Positions 17,396-24,079 of a stretch of 64,000 bases of DNA are shown piece by piece. Source of the DNA: Mucilaginibacter galii (GTDB lineage Bacteria > Bacteroidota > Bacteroidia > Sphingobacteriales > Sphingobacteriaceae); the NCBI RefSeq assembly GCF_014635825.1, contig NZ_BMDO01000004.1, positions 1-64,000 of the forward strand, read 5' to 3'. Below the pieces are notes generated by a model. The model saw only the letters and a list, made by a program, of their open reading frames with translations. It was not told the DNA's origin and searched no databases. The translations under genes and the position numbers were made by a program. Positions within the stretch are counted from its first letter, which is position 1, and the number at the start of each line of letters is the position of its first letter.

Positions 17396-17728
17396 ATGAA
17401 AAGAGCTGAAATAAAACTCATAGTCGATTTAGACGATAACAATATCCCGCAAAACATCACCTGGGAATCTACCGACTCAGCAAACAAGGATGCCGTGCCG
17501 GTAAAATCTTTTATGCTGGCCCTTTGGGATCATAACTATAAAAACACCATGCGTATCGATTTATGGACCAACGATATGCCGGTTGACGAAATGAAACGAT
17601 TCTTTTTCGAAACCTTACAAACCATGGGCGACAGCTTTTTACGCGCCACTGGCGAAAAGAATATCGTAGAAGATCTGCGCGATTACTGCGCTCACTTTGC
17701 CGATAAAATGGATATTTCGCCAAAATAG
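17396..17728 (+). CDS. gldC: Gliding motility protein GldC
   Basis: A 110-residue cytoplasmic protein matching GldC (IKLIVDLDDNNIPQNITWES, then FMLALWDHNYKNTMRIDLWT and the C-terminal FADKMDISPK). In Flavobacterium johnsoniae GldC supports gliding but is not part of the core motor; its exact role is unknown. The start at 17396 gives the family length; the frame is open further upstream but that part only overlaps the preceding gene. Being behind a helicase and a membrane protein, not gldB, is of interest. Confidence 0.9.
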   Translation: MKRAEIKLIVDLDDNNIPQNITWESTDSANKDAVPVKSFMLALWDHNYKNTMRIDLWTNDMPVDEMKRFFFETLQTMGDSFLRATGEKNIVEDLRDYCAHFADKMDISPK

Positions 17729-17740
17729 GTGATACATAGA

Positions 17741-17830
17741 TGTCATTGCGAGCGTAGCGTGGCTATCTCCGACGCCCGATAACTAAGCGTAAAGAGATTG
17801 CCACGTCGCTATCGCTCCTCGCAATGACAT
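17741..17830. repeat. Inverted palindromic repeat (ATGTCATTGCGAGCG family)
   Basis: Ends TGTCATTGCGAGCGTAGCG and its near complement CGCAATGACAT, with an inner imperfect arm (GGCTATCTCCGACGCC...). Fragments sharing GGTACGAAGCAATCT or GTCATTGCG occur at 61300-61370 and from 63948. A dispersed palindrome between the convergent gldC and ung genes. Confidence 0.75.
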
Positions 17831-17837
17831 TTTATAT

Positions 17838-18515
17838 TTATACAATCTGCCAATCAATCGGCGCTTTACCCTCTTTGGCCAGTATCTCGTTCGTCTTCGA
17901 AAAATGATGACAGCCAAAAAAACCGCTATCAGCAGAGTAGGGGGATGGGTGAGCCGCTTTCAGAATATGATGTTTACCGGCATCTATGAGCTCGGCTTTA
18001 GCCTGTGCAAATTTGCCCCATAACAAAAACACAATGCCTTCTTTTTCTTCAGATATTTTGCGGATCACGGTATCGGTAAATATCTCCCAGCCTTTTTTCT
18101 GATGTGAGCCGGGTTTGCCCGCTTCTACGGTTAAAGTAGCATTGAGCAGCAGCACGCCTTGATCGGCCCAGGGGGTAAGGTCGCCATGGGTGGGTACGGC
18201 AAAACCAGGAATATCGGTAGCCAGTTCTTTATAGATATTTTTTAAGGACGGCGGGACCGTAACTCCCTTTTGCACAGCGAAAGAAAGGCCAATAGCCTGG
18301 TTGGTGCCGTGGTAAGGGTCTTGCCCCAAAATAACCGCTTTTAGGTTAGTAAACGGCGTATGGTTAAAGGCGTTAAAGATGTCGGCTCCTTTAGGATAGA
18401 CCTTGTGCCCTGCCTCTTTTTCTTCTTTTAAAAACTGCCTGAGTTTAAGCATGTAGTCTTTTTCAAACTCATCATGCAATACTTTTAGCCACGAGGCTTC
18501 TAAATCTACAGCCAT
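17838..18515 (-). CDS. ung: Uracil-DNA glycosylase, family 1
   Basis: A 225-residue DNA repair enzyme that removes uracil from DNA. The water-activating loop GQDPYHG is at 64-70 (catalytic Asp66), the minor-groove loop HPSPYS is near residue 189, and the uracil-binding LLLNATLTVE segment lies between. Length and motifs are standard. Divergent from the small TPR-like membrane gene. Confidence 0.97.
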   Translation of the reverse strand: MAVDLEASWLKVLHDEFEKDYMLKLRQFLKEEKEAGHKVYPKGADIFNAFNHTPFTNLKAVILGQDPYHGTNQAIGLSFAVQKGVTVPPSLKNIYKELATDIPGFAVPTHGDLTPWADQGVLLLNATLTVEAGKPGSHQKKGWEIFTDTVIRKISEEKEGIVFLLWGKFAQAKAELIDAGKHHILKAAHPSPYSADSGFFGCHHFSKTNEILAKEGKAPIDWQIV

Positions 18516-18558
18516 ATAAATATTTGTGCGGTTAATTGCTTAAACGTATAAATAAACG

Positions 18559-18566
18559 GATATTTG
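18559..18566 (+). promoter_or_regulatory. Probable -7 box (GATATTTG)
   Basis: GATATTTG has one mismatch to TAnnTTTG, 25 bases before the ATG at 18591. An in-frame TTG at 18564 is inside it, which argues for the ATG start. Confidence 0.45.
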
Positions 18567-18590
18567 CACATTAATACAAAAGTACAAACG

Positions 18591-19142
18591 ATGTCTAATA
18601 TTGTTCGGTTAGTTATAGCCTGCGTGGTAATGGGAGCAGGCGTTGCCCTTTGCGTTTTTGGTTTGTGGGGATGGGGCATATTGGTGATTTTAATTGGCGC
18701 CCTGGTGTTGCTTACTTTCTTTTTTAATGAAAACATGCTGGTGGCCCAATACTTTCTCCGTAAAGAAAAACCTGAAGAGGCTGAGAAATGGTTGCTCAAG
18801 ATCACCGATTATGAAAAACAGTTATTTAAAGCACAACATGGTTACTACAACCTATTAATTGGCTTGATCGAATCGCGCAAGGCACCTTTAAAATCTGAAA
18901 AATACTTCAAAAAAGCATTGCAATTAGGGATGACTATGTCGCACAATATTGCACTTGCCAAGTTAAGCCTGGCAGGTATATCTATGGCTAAACGCAACAA
19001 ACGCGAAGCTCAACAATACTTATCAGAAGCCGCTAAAGAAGATAAAAACAAATTACTGGCCGACCAGATCAAGATGATGAAAGGCCAGATGGCGCAAATG
19101 GACAAACAACAGGTTCAGCGTGGAGGATATAGAAACTTTTAA
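18591..19142 (+). CDS. Membrane-anchored helical-repeat (TPR-like) protein
   Basis: A 183-residue protein with two transmembrane helices at about 5-24 and 28-46 (GLWGWGILVILIGALVLLTF) followed by a cytoplasmic helical part in which KSEKYFKKALQLG and KREAQQYLSEAAKE look like TPR units, and a Met/Gln-rich basic end. No enzyme motif is visible. A hairpin element and then a terminator follow. The family is likely restricted to Bacteroidota; function unknown. Confidence 0.78.
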   Translation: MSNIVRLVIACVVMGAGVALCVFGLWGWGILVILIGALVLLTFFFNENMLVAQYFLRKEKPEEAEKWLLKITDYEKQLFKAQHGYYNLLIGLIESRKAPLKSEKYFKKALQLGMTMSHNIALAKLSLAGISMAKRNKREAQQYLSEAAKEDKNKLLADQIKMMKGQMAQMDKQQVQRGGYRNF

Positions 19143-19159
19143 GTATTCTTAAACACCTC

Positions 19160-19256
19160 ATGTCATTTCGAGTGCTAACGAGAAATCCTGTTCAATTTTC
19201 AAGGTGAACAACCTGGCGTTTGAACAGGATCTCTCACTATCGTTCGAGATGACATC
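19160..19256. repeat. Inverted repeat (ATGTCATTTCGAG...CGAGATGACAT)
   Basis: A ~97-base imperfect palindrome: outer arms ATGTCATTTCGAG and its complement, inner arms GATCCTGTTCAA-like on both sides of a short loop. It is a different family from the element at 17741 although the outer ends look alike. Confidence 0.75.
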
Positions 19257-19280
19257 TGTGGAAAGATTAATATAAAGCCA

Positions 19281-19312
19281 AAAGACCGGGATGATGATCA
19301 TCCCGGTCTTTT
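19281..19312. terminator. Bidirectional intrinsic terminator
   Basis: AAAGACCGGGATGAT and its complement form a stem around GATC, followed by TTTTATTTTT. It touches the stop codon of the minus-strand 72-residue gene and also ends the plus-strand gene at 19142. Confidence 0.8.
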
Positions 19313-19529
19313 ATTTTTCGTCCAGATTACGTTCGAAGTAATCGGGCTCATAGTCGTCCCGGTTTTGATGAGAATGGAGGTGGCGTTCAGGGGTAGTGAA
19401 ATCATCATCATGAGATGGATTCGAAAACTCGACCATCTTTAATAAAGAGCGTACAAAAGATACGTTGAACTTCGTACGATCCAGTTTGATCAAAAATTCA
19501 CGATCTGTAATTTCGAGCGTTGAGTTCAT
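19311..19529 (-). CDS. Small acidic protein, 72 residues
   Basis: A short hydrophilic protein. The first half (MNSTLEITDREFLIKLDRTK FNVSFVRSLL by parts) looks like a small strand-helix domain, and the second half is rich in Asp, Glu and His (SHDDDFTTPERHLHSHQNRD by parts) and probably disordered. A terminator touches its stop codon, which supports a real gene. It resembles small antitoxin-like or adaptor proteins in layout, but no toxin is beside it, so this is only a comment. Not recognised. Confidence 0.6.
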   Translation of the reverse strand: MNSTLEITDREFLIKLDRTKFNVSFVRSLLKMVEFSNPSHDDDFTTPERHLHSHQNRDDYEPDYFERNLDEK

Positions 19530-19689
19530 ATAATTCTGTTTTTCATAAAAGTATAATAGATATATAAACCGCAGGTTATATATACTTTAAGTTTTGGTTA
19601 ACAGTATAAATAATTAACTGATAGGCCTTGGGTACGCGTTTAAGTGCCATAGTAAAGACACAATAACGGGACTCGCGTGTTATGATGTA

Positions 19690-20157
19690 ATGGATAACAG
19701 TACTATCATCATCTTAGCCAGCAGCCGAAAAAATGGTAATACCAAGCAGTTTGTTACCGATACCTATGGCGTAATTACGCCAACCATTACCGATCTGTTA
19801 GATTATACTATCACCCCTTATCGTTATGATGAAACTTACCCTTACAACGACCAGTTTGAGCAGCTTATTGATGAGGTATTAAAGAATGATGTGCTGGTGC
19901 TGGCTACGCCGGTTTACTGGTACAGTATGAGCGGCCTGATGAAAGTGTTTTTTGATCGCCTTACCGATCTTACCGGCGTGCAGAAAGCAAAGGGTAAACA
20001 GCTGAAAGGAAAAATTATGAAAGTGCTGGCCACTGGTACAGACGAACGCCTGCCTGTGGGTTTTGAAGTACCGTTCCGCGAAACGGCCGATTACTTTGAT
20101 ATGGTTTATGAGGGCTGCCGTTACTGCTACGTAAAAGAAGAATTACCCCAATTTTAA
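19690..20157 (+). CDS. Flavodoxin-like NAD(P)H-dependent FMN reductase
   Basis: A 155-residue flavodoxin-fold protein. The phosphate-binding loop SSRKNGNTKQF is at about 11-21 and the flavin-ring loop TPVYWYSMSGLMKVFFDR near 73-90; both are typical of NADPH-dependent FMN reductases and multimeric flavodoxin WrbA-like proteins. It probably reduces FMN or quinone-like substrates in the cytoplasm. The end (YEGCRYCYVKEELPQF) carries two cysteines. Not in an obvious operon; the acyl-CoA ligase downstream has its own promoter. Confidence 0.87.
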   Translation: MDNSTIIILASSRKNGNTKQFVTDTYGVITPTITDLLDYTITPYRYDETYPYNDQFEQLIDEVLKNDVLVLATPVYWYSMSGLMKVFFDRLTDLTGVQKAKGKQLKGKIMKVLATGTDERLPVGFEVPFRETADYFDMVYEGCRYCYVKEELPQF

Positions 20158-20184
20158 ACTATTGTAAATATTAATAACATACCC

Positions 20185-20192
20185 TAAGTTTG
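20185..20192 (+). promoter_or_regulatory. -7 box of the acyl-CoA ligase gene (TAAGTTTG)
   Basis: TAAGTTTG, exact TAnnTTTG, 30 bases before the ATG at 20222. Confidence 0.6.
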
Positions 20193-20221
20193 TTACTTAT
20201 AAGCCAACTAATTAAACTTTG

Positions 20222-22135
20222 ATGAACACGGTTAAAAAGCCAGATACTGTTCCCGATCTGTTACGTCATATTGTAGCTCACCTGCACCCCGACACACATC
20301 CTTTTCTAACACATAAAGTTAAAGATCAATGGGTTGATATTTCCTATCGCGAAGCCATAGAGAAGATAGATGCCATATCGGCGTGGTTTTTAGATTTGGG
20401 CATCCAAAAAGGTGACCGCCTGGGCCTGGTGATAGAGAACGGGCCCGATTACATTTATTTTGATCAGGCGCTGCAGCAAATTGGCGCAGTTAACGCCTCC
20501 ATATATCCAACTCTTACCGAGGCCGAAACCGAATATATTATCAATGATTCGGGCATAAAAGCCATTTTAGTGGGTAACCCGTTTTTGTTTCGCAAAATAG
20601 TGAAGGTAGCTAACAGTTGCCCATCATTAGTGCGCATTATACCGGCTTTTGATGATTTTGAGAAGTATACCGAAAAGGTAAACCTTAATGCCGGCGTTAT
20701 TGGCTTTAAAGAGCTGATAGAGGAGGGAATGAAAATTGTTGGTCAGTACAGCAACACGATCAACATAGCGCGCGAAGCTATTTTACCGTCAGATCTTTCG
20801 TGCTTAATTTACACCTCGGGCACCACGGGTACGCCTAAAGGTGTGATGCTGATGCACAGCAACTTTGTGCAAACAGTTTCGGCCGGGTTAGAGCAAATTT
20901 CTATTGTTGATAAAAACGATACGTTCCTATCGTTCTTGCCGCTGTCGCATGTGTTTGAACGTGCAGCAACCTATTATATGTGTATGGGAGGTGGCTGCCG
21001 CATTGCTTTTGCGCAAAGCTTAGAGCTGTTGGCCAAGAACATGATTGAGGTTAAACCTACCATCATGAACTGTGTGCCGCGTTTGCTCGAACGTATACAC
21101 GACAAGGCCATGAAAAATGGTGCCGATGCAGGCGGCATGAAAACCAAGATATTTAACTGGGCTTTTGAAATTGGCAAGCAACGCCGCTTAACTATTGAAG
21201 CGGGTAAAAAGCCGGGCATCATTCTGCGTAATCAGCACAAACTGGCCGAAAAGCTGGTGTTCAGCAAGATCAAAGAAAAAACCGGCGGTCGTTTAAAGTT
21301 CCTCATTTCGGGTGGTGGTGCACTGCCTAAAAATGTGGGTGAGTTTTTTGGTAACGTAGGCATCCCTGTGTTGGAAGGTTATGGCCTTACCGAAACTACG
21401 GGCCCGGTTTGCGTAACTGAGTTTGACCGCCAGGTGTACGGCACCGCCGGACTGGTGTTGCCTGGTTCAGAAATTGCCATCCAAAATATTGAGACAGGTA
21501 AGATCTACACTATGCAAACGCATCACTCTATGGATCCTGAACTGATTTCGGAAGAAGGGGAGATCATCATCCGTGGTGTGGCGGTAATGAAGGGGTACTG
21601 GAATAAGCCAGAGGAAACAAAAACCGCCATTGATGCCGATGGTTGGTTCCACAGCGGTGATATTGGCCGTTTTTATAAAGGCTACCTGCAAATTACCGAC
21701 AGGTTGAAGAACATGCTTATTAATGCTTACGGTAAAAACATTTATCCAACCCCGGTAGAGAACACCTACCTCAAAAGCCCTAAAATTGAGCAGATATTTT
21801 TAGTGGGCGACCGTCGTGAATATGTAACTGCCATCATTGTCCCGCCTAAAGAATTGTTGCAGGAAACTTTTGGTTTCGATGAAGCCTGGTTCCAGCAACC
21901 GGATGCCTTTGTGAACGATAAGCAAATAACCGATTGGATAAACCAGGATATCCGCAAGCTGAGTAACGAATTAGCCAAGTTTGAGCGCATCAAGAACTTC
22001 AAGGTAAAGCGGAACCCTTTCAGCATGGAAGAAGGCGAAATGACCGTGACTTTGAAAGCCAAACGTAAAGTTATAGAGAAAAAATACGCACAAGATATTG
22101 ATGAAATGTACTTGCAGGAGGTTGACGCAGATTAA
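20222..22135 (+). CDS. Long-chain fatty-acid--CoA ligase
   Basis: A 637-residue AMP-forming ligase that activates long-chain fatty acids to acyl-CoA for degradation or lipid synthesis. The P-loop YTSGTTGTPKGVML is near residue 195, the A5-type motif GYGLTETTG near 383, and WFHSGDIGRF near 478; the C-terminal lysine is in the KRNPFSMEEGEMTVTLKAKRK stretch. The length and the short linker fit the bacterial FAA1-like/FadD15 group. Cytoplasmic or membrane-associated, monocistronic. An in-frame TTG one codon upstream is disregarded. Confidence 0.93.
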   Translation: MNTVKKPDTVPDLLRHIVAHLHPDTHPFLTHKVKDQWVDISYREAIEKIDAISAWFLDLGIQKGDRLGLVIENGPDYIYFDQALQQIGAVNASIYPTLTEAETEYIINDSGIKAILVGNPFLFRKIVKVANSCPSLVRIIPAFDDFEKYTEKVNLNAGVIGFKELIEEGMKIVGQYSNTINIAREAILPSDLSCLIYTSGTTGTPKGVMLMHSNFVQTVSAGLEQISIVDKNDTFLSFLPLSHVFERAATYYMCMGGGCRIAFAQSLELLAKNMIEVKPTIMNCVPRLLERIHDKAMKNGADAGGMKTKIFNWAFEIGKQRRLTIEAGKKPGIILRNQHKLAEKLVFSKIKEKTGGRLKFLISGGGALPKNVGEFFGNVGIPVLEGYGLTETTGPVCVTEFDRQVYGTAGLVLPGSEIAIQNIETGKIYTMQTHHSMDPELISEEGEIIIRGVAVMKGYWNKPEETKTAIDADGWFHSGDIGRFYKGYLQITDRLKNMLINAYGKNIYPTPVENTYLKSPKIEQIFLVGDRREYVTAIIVPPKELLQETFGFDEAWFQQPDAFVNDKQITDWINQDIRKLSNELAKFERIKNFKVKRNPFSMEEGEMTVTLKAKRKVIEKKYAQDIDEMYLQEVDAD

Positions 22136-22170
22136 GTGCTTCTAAAGGGAAGTTGCAGTGAAACTTTAAA

Positions 22171-22237
22171 TTGTTATGCTGAGCTTGTCGAAGCATTTGT
22201 CGCTTTGTTAAGTCTTCAATAAGCTCCGACTGGCAAT
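22171..22237. repeat. Degraded copy of the CTGAGCTTGTCGAAG hairpin repeat
   Basis: Shares CTGAGCTTGTCGAAG and TTAAGTCTTC with the intact hairpin at 13107-13168 but the two arms no longer pair fully. Supports a dispersed repeat family. Confidence 0.65.
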
Positions 22238-22312
22238 GCGTAAAACTTGCACTATCTGTGCTCGTTTGTAAAAAGGGCTTAACTTGGGTGGGCGAAAGTA
22301 TTTAAAAAGCTT

Positions 22313-22402
22313 TTGCGTTAGCGATTGCAGCGGATACCGGCCGTGTGAGTAAGGCCTGCAGGCGTATGAGCGTAAAGCGCGGCCCGGAGGGAAACGCCCT
22401 GA
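22313..22402. repeat. GC-rich structured element before the Crp gene
   Basis: A ~90-base stretch with several short palindromes (GGCCTGCAGGC, GCGCGGCCCGG, GGGAAACGCCC) and much higher GC than its surroundings. Similar sequence with GATTGCAGCGGATA and CCCGGAGGGAAACGCCC is, as I recall, found repeatedly between genes in Sphingobacteria, so this is likely a dispersed element or small structured RNA. The open frame through it (from 22345) is not credible as coding. Confidence 0.45.
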
Positions 22403-22422
22403 AACATCAACTGATTATTAAA

Positions 22423-23016
22423 ATGCTTAGTCCCGAAGATATTAAGTTTTACCTGGGCTTGTTTAAAGACCTTAGCGTAACCGACCTGGTGGAGCTTTTT
22501 GGCATGGCAAAAACCAGGAAAATTAGTGCCGGTGAAATTTATATTGATGAGGGTGCCACCATTAAAAAGCTGGCACTCATACGTAAAGGACTCATCAGGG
22601 CCTACTGTATTAAACCAAACGGCGATGATGTAACGCTGATGCTGCGATGGGAACAGCAATTCTTTGCTTCACACGATAATATTATACTCAATCAACCATC
22701 GAGGTTTATTTACGAGGCTTTGGAAGATACAGTGTTGACTGAAGTAGATTATAACCGCATTGAAAACGTGCTGAATAACAATCCCAAGTTATCATCGTAC
22801 CGTAACCTCTTCCTGCTCAACATGCTGGCCGAATCTTTGGAACGTATGGAGTCTTTTGTACTGCTCTCGCCCGAGGAGCGGTACCTGCAACTGGTGAAAG
22901 ATAAGCCCAATATTGTGAACAGGGTGCAGAATAAATACTTGGCTACGCTTCTGGGGATAACGCCGGTATCATTAAGTCGCATACGGCACCGCATAGCAAA
23001 CCCGCCTCAGCGGTAA
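22423..23016 (+). CDS. Crp/Fnr-family transcriptional regulator
   Basis: A 197-residue regulator with an N-terminal cyclic-nucleotide-binding beta-roll (about 15-120, e.g. KISAGEIYIDEGATIKKLAL) and a C-terminal winged helix (YLATLLGITPVSLSRIRHRI). The roll lacks the cAMP-binding RxS residues of E. coli Crp, as usual for this Bacteroidota group, so the ligand is unknown. The start at 22423 (MLSPEDIKF) matches the family; the frame extends to 22345 through a repeat element, which I reject. The sterol desaturase gene downstream has its own promoter and might be a target. Confidence 0.88.
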   Translation: MLSPEDIKFYLGLFKDLSVTDLVELFGMAKTRKISAGEIYIDEGATIKKLALIRKGLIRAYCIKPNGDDVTLMLRWEQQFFASHDNIILNQPSRFIYEALEDTVLTEVDYNRIENVLNNNPKLSSYRNLFLLNMLAESLERMESFVLLSPEERYLQLVKDKPNIVNRVQNKYLATLLGITPVSLSRIRHRIANPPQR

Positions 23017-23052
23017 TTATCTTTTGTTAATTTCTGGCTCGTTCGTGGCCTG

Positions 23053-23060
23053 TATCTTTG
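23053..23060 (+). promoter_or_regulatory. -7 box of the sterol desaturase gene (TATCTTTG)
   Basis: TATCTTTG, exact consensus, 30 bases before the ATG at 23083. Confidence 0.65.
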
Positions 23061-23082
23061 AAACAATAAAACAGATATTGTG

Positions 23083-23892
23083 ATGCAGTTAACATTTGAA
23101 ACATTTGCCAGGCTCTTTAGTGTATCGGCGTTGCGGTACTTCATTATAGCAGGCCTGCCATTTATTATATTTTATAAGGTACTTCCGGTTTGGTTCGGCA
23201 AATCTAAGATTCAGAAACGCGATGCCGACCTAAAAGACTTTAAGCGCGAGATATGGCACTCTATGCAAACTACAATAGTATTTGTGTTTATTGGATATAT
23301 AGCCTTGTTTAGTCCGTTTAAAAACTACAGCCAAATTTACACCGACATCAATGCTTATCCCATTTGGTGGATAGGAGCCAGCCTCGTCATCAGCCTTATT
23401 ATTCATGATACATATTTTTACTGGATGCACCGTTTGCTGCATCACAAGCGTATTTTTAAGTTAACGCATTTGGTGCATCATCAATCTACCAATCCATCGC
23501 CATGGGCATCATATTCTTTCCACATCATAGAGGCTTGTACAGAGGGGGCGGTATTATTTGTAATTGCTATGCTTATCCCTATGCACCCTTTAACCGTTAT
23601 CCTGTTTACTATTGTGGGCTTTATCATCAATGTATATGGGCACCTGGGCTACGAGGTGGCGCCGAAATGGTTCAGGCATACGTTTTTGTTTGAACTCATC
23701 AACACTTCGGTTCACCATAACCTCCACCACAGCAAATTTAAAGGCAACTATGGCTTATATTTCAGGGTGTGGGACAGGTTGATGGGCACCGAGCATCCTG
23801 ACTATGTGAAAGACTATGACCGCGTACAGCAAAACAGGTTCGGGACAGAGGGAAAAGAAGCCGTTGTACAATCGCAGCCCTCTTCACGTTAG
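23083..23892 (+). CDS. Sterol desaturase / fatty-acid hydroxylase family protein
   Basis: A 269-residue membrane di-iron enzyme. Four histidine clusters are visible: HDTYFYWMHRLLHH, THLVHHQST and SVHHNLHHSKF, in the pattern HX3-4HX2HH typical of the fatty-acid hydroxylase superfamily. Hydrophobic segments at about 17-36, 65-83, 100-118 and 155-190 place it in the inner membrane. It probably hydroxylates or desaturates a lipid; the substrate is not known. The GTG one codon upstream is passed over for ATG 23083. Confidence 0.9.
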   Translation: MQLTFETFARLFSVSALRYFIIAGLPFIIFYKVLPVWFGKSKIQKRDADLKDFKREIWHSMQTTIVFVFIGYIALFSPFKNYSQIYTDINAYPIWWIGASLVISLIIHDTYFYWMHRLLHHKRIFKLTHLVHHQSTNPSPWASYSFHIIEACTEGAVLFVIAMLIPMHPLTVILFTIVGFIINVYGHLGYEVAPKWFRHTFLFELINTSVHHNLHHSKFKGNYGLYFRVWDRLMGTEHPDYVKDYDRVQQNRFGTEGKEAVVQSQPSSR

Positions 23893-24045
23893 AGCAATGG
23901 CATGTTTAAAAGCCTTGCAGATGCAAGGTCAAAGTACTGCTCGGGTAAGAAATCGCCTGAATATTTAGCCGGTTATCGAGTAAATAGTTATTTGTTCGAT
24001 AGCCTAATAACTCAATAATAACTGTATAACTTCGGTACAAAGCCC

Positions 24046-24053
24046 TATCTTTG
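24046..24053 (+). promoter_or_regulatory. -7 box of lysS (TATCTTTG)
   Basis: TATCTTTG, exact consensus, 27 bases before the lysS ATG. Confidence 0.7.
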
Positions 24054-24079
24054 CGCCTTTATAAATACCGTTTTTTATT

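Noticed and set aside
22345..22422. Upstream extension of the Crp frame (MSKACRRMSVKRGPEG)
   Set aside because: The sequence is a GC-rich palindromic element and the family begins at MLSPEDIKF.
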